A stretch of 64,000 bases of DNA from Maratus speciosus (lineage: Eukaryota; Arthropoda; Arachnida; Araneae; Salticidae). Positions within the stretch are counted from its first letter, which is position 1, and the number at the start of each line of letters is the position of its first letter. The notes under the pieces are model-generated. The model saw nothing but the letters and a program-made list of their open reading frames with translations. It was not told the origin of the DNA and made no database searches. The translations under genes were made by a program, and so were the position numbers. The stretch covers positions 596,119,038 to 596,183,037 of the forward strand of contig OZ010786.1 of the NCBI GenBank assembly GCA_963932465.1. Direction: 5' to 3'. Below, piece by piece: positions 32,240-42,873 of the stretch.

Positions 32240-33955
32240 GTGCTAATATTTTATAAGAAACTACCATGCCATATTTAAAGTTTCTAGCATCTTCCGTATC
32301 CCAGAAATCACAATTTAGAAAGTTTTTTGCTCTTGCAAAACTCTGGTGGTAGTGTCACCGACATAAAATATAGCTTATGTTTGAGCAGGTTCTATCACCA
32401 CCAGTGTGCAACGATTATTTTTGAAATCGGTTTGATATTTTATAAGATTGCATAAAAACCGTAATTTAGAACGTTTTTAGAAAGCTTTTGCTCACTTCAT
32501 CCTTTTAAATTTGGAATTTTCTTTCGACGTTCCATAGAAAGCATTTGTATCTTTTAAGTAATTACCATGCCGAATTCCAAAATCTTAGACCTCTTAGTAT
32601 TACAAAAACGCGATATAGAATATTTTTTGTTCCTGCAACCTCCAGGTGGTGGTAACAACAACATAAAATATAGTCTATGTTGGAGCAGGGACTGTCACTA
32701 ACAATTTGCAACCTTTCATTGTGAAATTAGTTTGATATTTCCTGAGATCGCGTAGAAATTGTAATCTCGAACGATTTTCGCGCATTTTCACCCTTTTTAA
32801 ATTCCGAATTTTTTATAAACTGTTCTTAGAGAGCATTTACATCTTATAAGTAACTACCATGCCAAATTTCAAGTTACTAGCCCTTGCAGTATCACAAAAA
32901 TCACAATTTAGAACCTTTTTTGCCACTTAAACCCCAGGTTGTAGAGACACCGACATAAAATAGAGCCTATATTAGTGCAAGGGCTGTCATCATCAATTAT
33001 GAATCATTACTTTTGAAATCGGTTTGATACTTCCTGAGATTGAGTAGAAATCGCCATTTAGAACGTTTTTCGCGCAATTCCACTCCATTTAAATTTTGAT
33101 TTTTTAGGAAATGTTCTTAGGGGTGGTCCATAAATGATGTTACACTTTTTTTCAATATTTTTGACCCCCTCCCACCCCCGTTGTCACGAAGTGTCACACT
33201 TCACCATACTCCCTCCCCCCCTTGTCACACGTCACGCTATATTACATAGACATATACTTCCAGTTCAGAAACAAAGATCTACGTTATAGATTATATTTCA
33301 AATTTTATTTTTAAACTTTAACTATGTGTTTTAATGACATTTGTGAGCATAACAATAAAAATGATTTTTTATGAAATAAGACTGTTTACAACAAAAAACA
33401 TAATTAATATACAATAGTAATAAAATATTAATGTGAAAGAGCAATTGAAAACAGTAGTATTTTGAAATCTGAAATGGAATTTAATATATTTGGCTTTAAA
33501 TCATATCTTTACTTTATCAATAAAAAATACTTTAATTTCAAAATAACTTCAAAATTTAATCTACTGATTTTTAATGCTTTTATGTTAACTAAAATGTGTG
33601 ATGTCACATTTTTTCTTACCCCCTCCCACCCCCTTGTCACAAACTGTCACAATTTCACGAACCCCCCTCCCCCCCCCCCTTCAAGCGTGAAATCATTTGT
33701 AGATGGCCCCTTAGAGATAATTTATATCTTATAAGTAATTACTATGCCAGATTTCATTATTCTAGGCCCTTCAGTAACACAAAAATCGCATTTTAGAACG
33801 TTGTTTGTTCCTACACCCCTTTTCGGGTAGTAGCATGGACATAAAATATAGCCTATGTTCGAACAGGGAGTAACACTACCATTTTGATGCAATTACTTTT
33901 GAAATCGGTTCAGTAGTTCCAGATATTACCTCCTACAAACAAACTTTACTTCTTT
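32240..33955. repeat. Tandem array of four units, about 295 bp each
   Basis: The anchor AAGTAACTACCATGCC-like recurs near 32261, 32561, 32854 and 33740. Spacing is 300, 293 and, after removing a 594-bp insertion, 293 bp. Each unit also has ATCACAATTTAGAA, GACATAAAATATAGCCTATGT, GAGCAGG..TGTCA and TTTGAAATCGGTTTGATA. The last unit ends in a TTCAGTAGTTCC and AAACAAACTTTACTTCTTTT tail. This kind of tail is seen on many arthropod repeats, but the family is not identified. Confidence 0.85.
33120..33710. mobile_element. PIF/Harbinger-like MITE with TTA duplication
   Basis: 591 bp inserted in the 295-bp array. Ends GGGGTGGTCCATAAATGATG and, in reverse complement, GGGGCCATCTACAAATGAT. TTA flanks at 33117-33119 and 33711-33713. 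Other units of the array read CTTAGAGAG at the same place, which proves a 3-bp duplication. Terminal G-run and TTA preference fit PIF/Harbinger. The inner CCCCCTCCCACCCCC-GTCAC blocks are direct repeats near each end. No transposase. Confidence 0.85.
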
Positions 33956-34118
33956 TAGTGGGTCATTTCTCTGAAAAGTGGCTGTTTAAAATAAAGATAT
34001 ACGGCCGAATAAAATTGCCTCAAAAATCTCAAAATTTAGCCTACAAGTACCTTATTGCTATATTTATCAAAAAATATTATGAACCGAACTGTATCTCATA
34101 GTTCTTCTGATATTTTAA

Positions 34119-34320
34119 TTTCAAAGCACTTCCATTGCTAAAATGTTCGAATAAATGTTTGACACCGGAATTTAAGAACAAATTTATTTGTAAATAAGAA
34201 AAATGCTATATATCACATTCATGTTAAATAGATAACAGTTTATAAAAAGTCTGGTGCCATTGTGGCGCTTGGGAATTAAAATTAAGTGGTTTCATAAACA
34301 TACCGCCGCCCTTGAAAGGG
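34119..34320. mobile_element. TTAA-class MITE, family B
   Basis: About 202 bp with TTAA at 34115-34118 and 34321-34324. The right end GCCGCCCTTGAAAGGG is intact; the left end is eroded. The interior matches the reverse complement of 61031-61241 (GACACCGGAATTTA, TTGTAAATAAGAA, GGTGCCATT, AATTAAAATTAAGTGGT). Confidence 0.75.
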
Positions 34321-34659
34321 TTAAAAAAGAAAAGAAATTATAATTAGAAGCCATACTGTCAATAAGTATTTTTTTTTTTTTTTACTCTATGTCAATTGAA
34401 AAAATAAAGATAAAGCATTAACATTTAGAAGAGTTAATGTTTATTTGAATTAGTACATTTTTTTAAACCTCTCCCTGTAAAATAATAAAAATTAAAAATG
34501 TATTATTTTTACTAAAGTTTGTGTATGTATTAAGTATGTACATAAGTTTGTGTATGTATCTTAAAAATGTATTATCTTTACTTAAAAGTCTTATGAGTTT
34601 TTTAATGTGTATATTATTGCATTAGATTTTCTTATTTTACTGTTTAGTACATACATAAA

Positions 34660-35280
34660 AGGATTCAGATCATTCCCTCACAATTTAAATCATTCCCTCA
34701 TATTAAAATTGTGAGGGAATGACGAAATACTTCTGTAAACCATGTTATACAAAAGTGATTAGTCTTAGGTATATTTTAAGTTACTAAATGTCTTTTGAAA
34801 CACATTTTTAATAAGATAACAACATAAAAAGACATTTCATTAGTTTTTATTAAATTTATAATAGATGAGGGAATGACGCGTAATAAAAATATTTACATTA
34901 ATCTAGTACTTCAAAGCCATATATTAACTATTCAAGAACGTTTTTGTACAAACAACAAGATGGATACTTCACTTTACTCTCGTACAAACTGTCCTAGACA
35001 GATATGAAGCATGTTATGCTTTTTACTAAGTAAATAATAGCAAATTTATAGTTATGTGAGAGAATGACGACAAATGCTAGGGACATCATTAAAAAGTGCC
35101 CTAATTGATTCATTATATAAAATATAAATATAATTAAATGGCTAAATATGTATTTAAGTATGTTTAATGAATTGAGAAAAAAATTATTATTAATGTACGT
35201 ACAGGAATGGCAGAGAAACCATTTTCTTTCCTACATATGTGAATGGGGACATACTGAGGGAATGATATTTGCATTAAAAA
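34660..35280. repeat. Dispersed GAGGGAATGA motif cluster
   Basis: GAGGGAATGACG occurs near 34712 and 34866, GAGAGAATGACG near 35058 and GAGGGAATGATA near 35258; inverted CATTCCCTCA occurs twice at 34671-34701, where it can fold with the first copy (CATTCCCTCACAATTT against AAATTGTGAGGGAATG). The sequence between motifs is unrelated. Nature unknown. Confidence 0.55.
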
Positions 35281-35289
35281 ATACATTAA

Positions 35290-35930
35290 ATTTATCAAAT
35301 TTCAATTCCAATAAGCAAATACTTACAGTTTATATGTATAACTGATTAATATTGATAGTTTAAATCCCTTTTTCTTTTTGTAATTTTAAAAATATGTCTT
35401 CAAGACCCCTAAGACATAAAATTGCCACTTTTCAGAGAATGACTCTAGTATGGAATTGATTAGTATAAATATGAAATATTTCGAAAAAAATTGTACCAGA
35501 AATATAATTCGGTTAATAAAAGTATGGTACATTTTACAGAGCTTTTGAATAATTCCGGTAATGCGGGTAAATCGGTCAAGTAGCAAAGTCGTCCTATCAT
35601 TGACAGATTTCAATGTTACTGTAATCGAGAACGAAAATTCATACGCTGGCGGTCCCTACCAAACGTTCTCGTGTGAACTGGAGCAGGCTGTCACAATATT
35701 TCCAACTTGTTATTTTCCATTTGTTTACTACAGTCAATGCACATTATTGTAAGGCGACGATTGCTATTCGTAAAAAACTTTACTCCGTAAACGATGCAGC
35801 TGTTACTTGTGCCCCTGCACTCTATTGATATATCAGAAGTGTAGATATCATAAAAACTCACACGCATATCTCTTTAGATTCTTCCTTTCCTATATACGGC
35901 TTGACATAGATAAGAAGGCTGTAAGTTAGA
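35290..35930. other. No recognisable gene
   Basis: Overlapping short frames on both strands with no motif; no repeat structure found. Confidence 0.45.
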
Positions 35931-35932
35931 CA

Positions 35933-36072
35933 CAGTGTTGCCAGATTAGGGACTTTTTAAATTCAGATTATTTGACTTACACCACTTTTTTAAAATGGTA
36001 TAATTCGCTTGTTTTTCAGAAATTTTAATCTATTTTTAAATTGGTCGAATATTTCTATTTCAAAAAACCGCT
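35933..36072. mobile_element. hAT-like MITE, right end missing
   Basis: Left end CAGTGTTGCCAGATTAGGGA and interior as in 5838-6023, but the sequence breaks off after ATTTCAAAAAACCGCTGACC. Confidence 0.75.
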
Positions 36073-36075
36073 GAC

Positions 36076-36175
36076 CAACGCGATATAAGTAAGCGTCCTA
36101 TCTTAAATGGAAGAGGTCACGTCAATCAAAGTCATACGCCACCCAGCGGACGGAGTAAACTACAAGAGGATAATT
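36076..36175. mobile_element. Fragment of the 9771-type hAT-like element
   Basis: GCGATATAAGTAAGCGTCCT then ATCTTAAATGG, GAGGTCAC.TCAATCAA and GTCAT.CGCCAC match 9811-9925, with an internal deletion. It joins directly to the preceding MITE fragment, so the junction is a rearrangement breakpoint. Confidence 0.75.
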
Positions 36176-36392
36176 AACTTCTTTCCCCTTTGTGGATGAT
36201 CTATAAGTTCGATATCTATGAAATAACTATGCGCACGCGCAGCCGTGATTTTATTCGTTTATCGTCTGCAGTACTTAATTGTTGGAAGTATAGATATAAT
36301 TCGATTTATTTATTCGCCATTATTTAATTTATTAATTGAAGTTAGTTATTTAAACAAAATCAGTTCTTTTAAGAACTTATATTATTTGGGAA

Positions 36393-36490
36393 AAAGACAC
36401 GTTGGAGTTCTAATTATTGCAGTTTTCAAAACTGCAAAAATAACTCGATCTGAGAGAACTCATTTTTTTCGCTTCCCAAAAGAGAAAAAC
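36393..36490 (+). pseudogene. Possible THAP zinc-finger fragment
   Basis: One frame reads YCSFQNCKNNSI (TGC at 36418-36420 and 36433-36435), and the next frame continues RSERTHFFRFPKEK. Joined conceptually this resembles the start of a THAP DNA-binding domain (C-x4-C, then the FxRFPK motif). This domain occurs in P-element transposases and host regulators. A one-base frameshift separates the parts and no downstream C-x2-H pair is seen in frame; an intron after this point is possible. It lies inside a 103-codon frame that otherwise looks like AT-driven noise. Tentative. Confidence 0.4.
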
Positions 36491-36660
36491 ATGTTAGTTT
36501 TGTGTTTTATTATTATTTATAAAAAAGTTAAAATATTATTTAATATATATTATTGAATGTCAGTGATTTTAATACGTTCTATTTGAATTATGTTTTTGTA
36601 ATGCAATGAACAAGGACATATAAAAACAAGTTGGAAATTGCTCGTCAACTTGGCAAATGA

Positions 36661-37200
36661 GGTGCGTTCGTACTATAGCTAGTTTTGTAATTATTTTTTG
36701 CACCCCATATTGTACTGAATGTATATTTTTTTGCACTTCATAAGTGCAAAGTCTGTAACAACATTAAAATGCACTTGCGATAATTTTTTTTCCCATTCCC
36801 CGTAATGAAACGTAAAACTTTTGACTGTCTCTGTAATTAAACTTTACATCCGATTTCCATAAAATTTGAAATAGCTTGATGAAATTTTGCAACAATTATA
36901 TATTTAAAATTTCAGACCAATCGGAAGGCTGTCAGATCATTAAAATGCACTTGCAATAATTTTTCCCATTGGCCGGAATGTAAAGAAAAACTTTTGAATG
37001 TCCCTGTAATTAAAGTATACATCCGATTTTCATAAAATTTGAAATGGCTCGACAAAATTTTGCAACAATCATATATTTAAAATTTCAGACCATTCGGTTG
37101 GGTAGATTTTACTCTGTTATATGCGGACGGACGGACAGACGGACAGACGGACTGAACGACGACTATAGGTGCTACGTTTGTATATAATTACGAACGCACC
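36661..37200. mobile_element. TIR element with internal duplication, 540 bp
   Basis: Ends GGTGCGTTCGTACTATA and TATAATTACGAACGCACC are inverted. Inside, a 176-bp unit starting CATTAAAATGCACTTGC occurs twice (36762-36937, 36938-37113), each with CTGTAATTAAA, CATCCGATTT.CATAAAATTTG and ATTTCAGACCA. Near the right end lies a GGACGGACGGACAGAC tract. Target duplication is not obvious. Confidence 0.8.
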
Positions 37201-37379
37201 TAATTAGTTAATGTATGTTAAGATAGAATTTTACAGCAGCGTTTTTAATTCAATTCCTGATAAGATAATGTTATAAAAATTACATAAACATGTGTATTTC
37301 CAATGAAAATTAAACGTTTTATTACCCTTAGAGTTTAAGTATAAATTATTTAATTAATTTTAAGGCATATTTTTTATTT

Positions 37380-37560
37380 ACCCGGCGCAGGCGATAAATT
37401 GCCAAATATTCACTTGATCGAATTGTATTTATAATATTTAAAATAGAAACATTTCATTCATTCCATTTAAAACTCATTTAATTTTACATTAGGATCCACT
37501 TTAATTTAAAATGCAAGCAGTAATTCTTGTACTATTAAACCAGCAATAATTGATTATTTA
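37380..37560. mobile_element. Family R element, left-end fragment
   Basis: CCGGCGCAGGCGATAAATTG then CCAAATATTCACTTGATCG matches the left end of 25087-25466, followed by AAATAGAAACATTTCATTCA-type sequence. The right end was not found. Confidence 0.6.
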
Positions 37561-38096
37561 TAGTTTTAAATATTTTGAGAATTTTAGACAACAGCTTTAA
37601 AAAATTTCCAAAAATTGACAAATTACTTTTTTTTTTTTTATCTAGAAATATGTCGGTCATTGTGTCATATCCGGGAAAAATATTTTTCATGGGATACCTG
37701 CACTTCGCATAGGTGAATAACATTGCAGAAAGCATACAAAGTATAGAAGAAACTTCAAAAATTGGAATAAAATATAAAATATTTACAAATAGTACGTAGT
37801 ATGCTCAATTAAACATTTATTATCTTGCACCGGTTCCTCGCAGGGGTAAAATGGATAACTTTCCGTAATCGAGCGGATAGCCATGATTGGCGTCAAATGA
37901 GAAAAGATTATACAATTGTAACTGTATAAAAGCTAAATAATGGTTAGGAAATGAAAGTAACTTTTATCGAAATAACCCAATTGCGGAACATTCTCCAAAT
38001 TTGAAAAAGGCTTATGAAACACACAACAATTGCCAATAACTGAAAACTATAGACTAATAATAAGCTCGACGTAGCAGTTGTCGGTCGATAGCCAAT
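37561..38096. other. No recognisable feature
   Basis: AT-rich with a T run at 37628-37640. No gene or element boundary. Confidence 0.5.
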
Positions 38097-38205
38097 AATT
38101 TCAAATTTCCCTTTTATTTTTGTCCGGTTTCAATTTTTTTTTTCAATCTGGTTTGCGTAAAAGAGTCGGAATAAGTAGTAGAAAAAAGGGCTGCGGACGG
38201 AGATG
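38097..38205. repeat. Dispersed repeat, copy 2
   Basis: Matches 1243-1400 (see that entry): TTTCCCTTTTA, TTTTTTTTTCAATCTGGTTT, AAAAGAGTCGGAATAAG and GCGGACGGAGA, with about 40 bp fewer in the middle. Confidence 0.6.
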
Positions 38206-38316
38206 GGCCAATTGAACATATTAAAATCACTGACATTTACTAATATATATTAAATAATATTTTAACTTTTTTATAAAAAAAATTATAGGGCTGAAAATCA
38301 CGTTTAAGATGCTTAA

Positions 38317-38516
38317 CCCCTTCGGGACGGGAGCCTTTTACGAAATTTTTAATCTTTAGTCACCGTTTTTTAAAAACAGAAATTTGTGTCTTCTTGAATC
38401 GAGAAAATGCGTTGATTAAATAAGGCAAATTTTACAGTAAAATTTTACTGGTGAGAAAAAACAAGGATTATGAGCGGTTCATGCGGCACGTATACGTGTC
38501 GCTCGTCCCCAAGTGG
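38317..38516. mobile_element. TTAA-class MITE, family C
   Basis: 200 bp with TTAA at 38313-38316 and 38517-38520; ends CCCCTTCGGGACGGGAGC and GCTCGTCCCCAAGTGG. A near-perfect palindrome GGCACGTATACGTGTC (38485-38500) lies 16 bp from the right end. Inner pair CACCGTTTTTTAAAA against TTTTACTGGTGAG. Same family as 42951-43150 and 45633-45831; all three are 199-200 bp. Confidence 0.9.
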
Positions 38517-38574
38517 TTAAAGGTTTTAAATATTTCTCTTTTGCAATTTCACAACCAGCTGGTACAGTCGTGGA

Positions 38575-39617
38575 AAAAAAAGTAAATACCCCCTACTAAC
38601 TCTGCAACAAATTATCGTAGAAGAAAGTTACTGGTACCGAACGATTGGAAATAAAGTCTAGTTTTAAATGATGTATATAAAATTTGCCTAGGGGGCCATC
38701 TACATATTAAAACGAACCATAACTTTGTTTTTTTTCAATAGCAGTACCCAATTCTGACAGCATAAATGAACCCTACACCCTTCAATTAGCCTAAAAACGA
38801 ATTTTTATGCAATTCGTACCATAAGTTTCTGAGAAATTAATTATTATAAAACGAGCGTATTTTAAGGGCTGTATCCAAACTGAAGTTCCGTATACCCAGA
38901 GAGCCCCTTCCTTGATCAAGGCACCTTAAGCGCCACTCAAGGAGTCAATGAAGCGTGTTAGATTACAGTACGGCAGAATAAATTTCAAAATGTCTACTCA
39001 CTTCCATCATAGACCCTTAAACCACCATTTTGCCGTTTTTTAAGCATAATTTGAAAACTACTTGGAAGAAAAATGTGAAATTTTTGAATTTCCATAAAGC
39101 AGGACTTAATAAATCTAAATCCATCAAAAAAATTGTAGGTTGCAATTCATAATTTTTTCGAATATTAATTTCATAATTCATATCATAAAATTATAAAAAT
39201 TGCAAATTCAGCTTATTTATGTTTGGGTACATTAGTATTATTACTACAAAATAAATTAGCACATTAGGGGCATTATTTCAGGAGATATAAATAAAAATAT
39301 GAAAATGTAAATTAACATTAGAAGCACTAAATTTTGAATGTGTATAATTCAAAAACTTATCATTCAAATGACTTGAAATTTGGTGTCTAGGCATAGTTTG
39401 AACCGAAAATTTGAAATATCTCGTTAAAATTGGGTATTGCCATTGAAAAAATGAAGTTTGGATTCGTTTTAATATGTAGATGACCCCCTAAGAAAATTTT
39501 ATATACATCATTTAAAAGTAGACTTTATTTCCAATCGTTCGGTACCAGTAACTTTCTTCTATGATGATTTGTTGAGGAGTTAGTATGGGGTGTTTACTTT
39601 TTTTTTTTCCACGACTG
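38575..39617. mobile_element. Long TA-flanked foldback, Tc1/mariner-like ends
   Basis: 1,043 bp between TA (38573-38574, 39618-39619). Ends CAGTCGTGGAAAAAAAAGTA and the complement, followed by inverted blocks CCCCCTACTAACTC, GAAAGTTACTGGTACCGAAC and ATATAAAATTT.CCTAGGGGG. Arms exceed 150 bp and the middle is unique. CAGTCGTGG-type ends with TA flanks point to Tc1/mariner. No transposase frame. Confidence 0.85.
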
Positions 39618-39922
39618 TACATTTTAGAAATCGTAGTTTGTTACATAACTTACTCAATTGTTGTACTTTTATATACAGTTGTAACAACCATAAAGAATGT
39701 TTAGGGATTTATCAGCCACGTTTAGATAACGTAAAATTAATTAGCTAATTTATAATCAAGTTGTAAAAATACTATAATGTTGTATTGTTACTAGAAACAC
39801 ATCCATGTACATAGTTTTTATTTTTCTAGCATATCTGGGAGGGAAAAATCGATTAAATTTTTTTATCTTTTCATATATATGCACAGGGTTAGATTAAATA
39901 AACAGTGTAAAAAAGTACTTTT

Positions 39923-40090
39923 ATGTTAGCCGGTCGCAGTTCATAAACCGTCAAATATTTTCCCCATCACCAGCGTTTATGTTGCATTCATTTCATTCAA
40001 AATATAAAATCATCATTTAAAAAATATAGTCGTCATTTGAAAAAACATAACACTATTTAAAATACATACATAGTGGTATATTAAATCAAT
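39923..40090. mobile_element. Family R element, left-end fragment
   Basis: GTTAGCCGGTCGCAGTTCAT then AACCGTCAAATATTTTCCCC and ATCACCAGCGTTTATG resemble 25087 onwards, followed by several AAAATATAAA/AAAATACAT repeats. Right end absent. Confidence 0.6.
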
Positions 40091-40285
40091 TTAAACACAT
40101 GTTTTTCGCTCATTATATTTAAAATACATTTTTTTTTCTAATAAATAATAACATAAACCCAAGGTGGGCAAGTTTCATCCAATGTGGAATAAAACCTGGA
40201 ATAAACTATGGAATTAAAAGTTACGCCTATAACTTTTATTAACAAAAATGGTTTTCTTTTAGCCTGAATAGCTTGCATAAAATTT

Positions 40286-40785
40286 AGGTCTATTTGAAGA
40301 TATTTACAATTTAAGAGTTATAGGCGGAAAAGCAGACAAAACCATTTTAGAGAATGCCTGTTAAAATTTTAATCGTGAATTTCAAATATTTACTCACTCA
40401 TGGAAGATTAACCTTGTTTACCAGATTTATTGCAAAATATTTTTGTTACAGATTGTTTTGATAAAAATATATGCATCAAAAAAAAAAAAAAAATAGTTGC
40501 AATGTCAGTTTAGTTTCGGGGCAAAAGGCAATACTGTTTACGTAGCATTAGTGCTTTTTCTCCCGAAATTAAAATAACGTTGCGATTTTTTAAAATACAT
40601 ATATTTTCATCAAAACAAACTGTAACAAAAATATTTTGCAATAAATCTGGCAAACAAGGTTCATCATCCATGAGTGAGTAAATATTTGAAATTCATGATT
40701 AAAATTTTAACAGGTATTCTCTAAAATAGCTTTGTCTGCTTTTCCGCCTATAACTCTTAAATTGTAAATATCTTCAAATAGACCT
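40286..40785. repeat. Long near-perfect inverted repeat (arms about 235 bp)
   Basis: Starting at AGGTCTATTTGAAGATATTT, the sequence is matched almost base for base in reverse complement ending at 40785 (AAATATCTTCAAATAGACCT). Inner pairs include GAGTTATAGGCGGAAAAGCA, TCATGGA..GAT.AACCTTGTTT and TTGTTACAG.TTGTTTTGAT. A 16-bp A run lies in one arm only. The central loop is short, so a transcript would fold into a long hairpin. Confidence 0.85.
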
Positions 40786-40789
40786 GCGC

Positions 40790-40996
40790 ACGAGATGCGC
40801 AGATGGTAGATATTCTGTCATATATGACGTCATACAAAAAACCCGTGTATTTGCGTTATTCACTCCATCCACAAGATGGCGCAGCTGAGTCAATTTACGG
40901 CAGATTCCAGCATTAACTTTGTACGGTTACTTACAGCGCTTTGGCGCTGACAATCAACAATCTGGGGATAAAAATGTCCCCAATCTGGCAACACTG
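40790..40996. mobile_element. Two joined hAT-like fragments
   Basis: 40790-40940 resembles 10130-10250 (CACTCC.TCCACAAG.TGGCGCA, TCAATTTACG, CAGCATTAA.TTTGT). From about 40951 to 40996 is a hAT MITE right end, CCCCAATCTGGCAACACTG, as in 5838-6023. The contact between the two is abrupt, as at 36072-36076 where the same two families also meet. Confidence 0.7.
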
Positions 40997-41099
40997 GATA
41001 AATATGCTCTGCATATTTGACAGCCTTCCGAATTATGACTACCACTATTTAGCGAATAGAAATGTTTGCTTTACTTAATCACAGAATTTCTTTTTTAAA

Positions 41100-41770
41100 T
41101 AAAGCAATTAGTTCATCTATTTAGAATTGTAGTGGTACCCAAAATATGGGAGATTTTTCAGAGGTTTTTTTTTTTTTTTTTTTTTTTTTTACTTCAAATA
41201 CATTTACGTCTAACAAAGTTGCCAATGTATCTAATTAAAATTACAATTAATAATGCTGTATAATTAATTCACTGGATCAAGAATTATTTCTTCATCCCAA
41301 AAACCTTTTCATATTAAACATAAAACCTTTTTTTTAATCACCAATTATTATAACTTCAATTTAGAATTGTAGTGGTACCCAATGTATCCGAGATTTGTCA
41401 GGTGATATATTTTAATTGGGAAACAATGTACCTCCAAAGCAATTATCAATGTATCTAATTAAAATTTATTAAAAGTACTAAATATTTAATTTATTCGTTC
41501 CGAGAATTATTTTTTGAGATTCTTTACATTTTAACCCTTTATCGAGCAAGTCAATTCTGTGGCTGAAATATTGCAAAAATTCACTGGCACTAGAATCAAC
41601 AAACAAATTGATTTGAAAATAAAAAGTGGTACAGTCATTCCGGGTAACTTCGTTCCGCATTTTCTTTATTTTCACATGCCACACTCTTATTTGAAGAATA
41701 TTGTTGCAACTAGGCGCATAAAAGAGAAGAAAGTATCCTAAATTATTGTATGACTATCAAAAATTAAGGA
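41100..41770. repeat. Dispersed repeat, forward copy with partial duplication
   Basis: ATTTAGAATTGTAGTGGTAC occurs at 41121 and 41360, so the left part is duplicated. The right part (41640-41770: GTCATTC.GGGTAA, CGCATTTTCT, TTGTTGCAACTAG, TCCTAAATTATTGTATGACT) is the reverse complement of 60230-60400. Contains a 26-bp T run (41165-41190). Short frames across it are not recognisable. Confidence 0.7.
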
Positions 41771-42194
41771 ATAATAATGATAAAAGCTGTAAAAAATGAA
41801 TTTTTTAACCTGGTTCAAAGTTACCCAGCCATTTAGGGTAACTTTGCACCATATAATAAATATTATCTAAAATAATTCATAATAAAAAAAGTATTATAGT
41901 TAGGACAACTTTGAACCCTAAAAAATGTTTTCAGATATGTAAAGACTCCGAATTTACATTTCCCAACATCACAAGATTTGTATAATTTATGATATTACAA
42001 CAAATATCAGGCATAAGAAAAGCGGAAGAAGAGAACCATGAACATTTAGGATTGAAAAAAAACTGTTTTTTGTTCATATAAAACATAAAAATGCTCTGGA
42101 AAACAATTTTCAATGTTTTAACTCAATAATATATCCATAGTTACAATAATACATACTAGTATTAGTATTATTAAAACAAAAATAAAAATGATTC

Positions 42195-42369
42195 TAAATA
42201 TTGAATTCTCACCGGAATAAACGAATAATTTTATTTTTAAATAAAGAAAAGTGATTTTTCAGTGATTTTTCTCCAAAGTAAATAATATAAAATTTTGTAA
42301 AAATTTTCTGGTCAGAATCTTGTTTAAATTAGGTGGGATAAAATATATCCCACAGCCCCTCAAGGAGAT
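42195..42369. mobile_element. TTAA-class MITE, family A, eroded
   Basis: Right end GTGGGATAAAATATATCCCAC then AGCCCCTCAAGGAG and ATAA. Interior (TTTTCTCCAAAGTAAATA, CACCGGAATAA) matches family A in reverse. The left terminus is lost. Confidence 0.75.
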
Positions 42370-42639
42370 AAAAGATAGAAAGATAGCGACATTTTTAAAA
42401 AGCTAATTTTGAAATGCGTAATTAATCTTACTTATTGATCCCGAAAGCAGACGTCACCTGATACGACAGCAATATAAGAGGTCATGATAATCGAAAAATG
42501 TCCCATTCAAACGGAAAAGCATGACAAACCGATTACAGAAGATACTCGCCATTATAGTGATAATACCATTCAATCTTCCGTTGCCTGTTAATATTTTTTA
42601 AACTGGCCACATAACTATGTTTTTAGAGGCTGAGAAGCC

Positions 42640-42685
42640 TAAAAGGGGTTTGGCGGGCGTAATTCTTAGGGGGCTCATCCCCTAG
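42640..42685 (+). mobile_element. Helitron-like 3-prime terminus, copy 2
   Basis: GGGGTTTGGCGGGCGTAATT then GGGGG-CTCAT-CCCC hairpin and CTAG before T (42682-42686). Matches 7234-7289 in layout. A TA run follows. The 5-prime end was not located. Confidence 0.6.
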
Positions 42686-42873
42686 TACATATATATATAT
42701 TCATATATTTAAAATATAATTGATTAAAATTATTGCATAACAGGCGTTAAAGCAGTTCATGAGATATGCAATACATGCATATTTCATCAAAATATGAAAA
42801 TTATAAAGCATTAAAAATTACGAAAGAAGGTGTTGATTACAAAACTTTTCAACAATTAACTATGAACTCTTAA

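Larger units (their letters stand above)
31653..32242. mobile_element. TTAA-type element containing two nested palindromic MITEs
   Basis: Left TTAA (31649-31652) then TACACAGACTGCCACGATG. Right GCGTGGCAGTCAACGTG then CTAA (32243-32246). The ends pair over about 18 bp with mismatches. A perfect 20-bp palindrome GCTACGAGTATACTCGTAGC (32208-32227) sits 15 bp inside the right end, as in other TTAA elements here. Two smaller palindromic elements lie inside. Boundaries are inferred from the pairing. Confidence 0.6.

Noticed and set aside
36245..36556. 103-codon hydrophobic frame as a small membrane protein
   Set aside because: AT-rich DNA gives Ile/Phe/Tyr/Leu-rich frames by chance; only the short THAP-like segment inside has any motif support.
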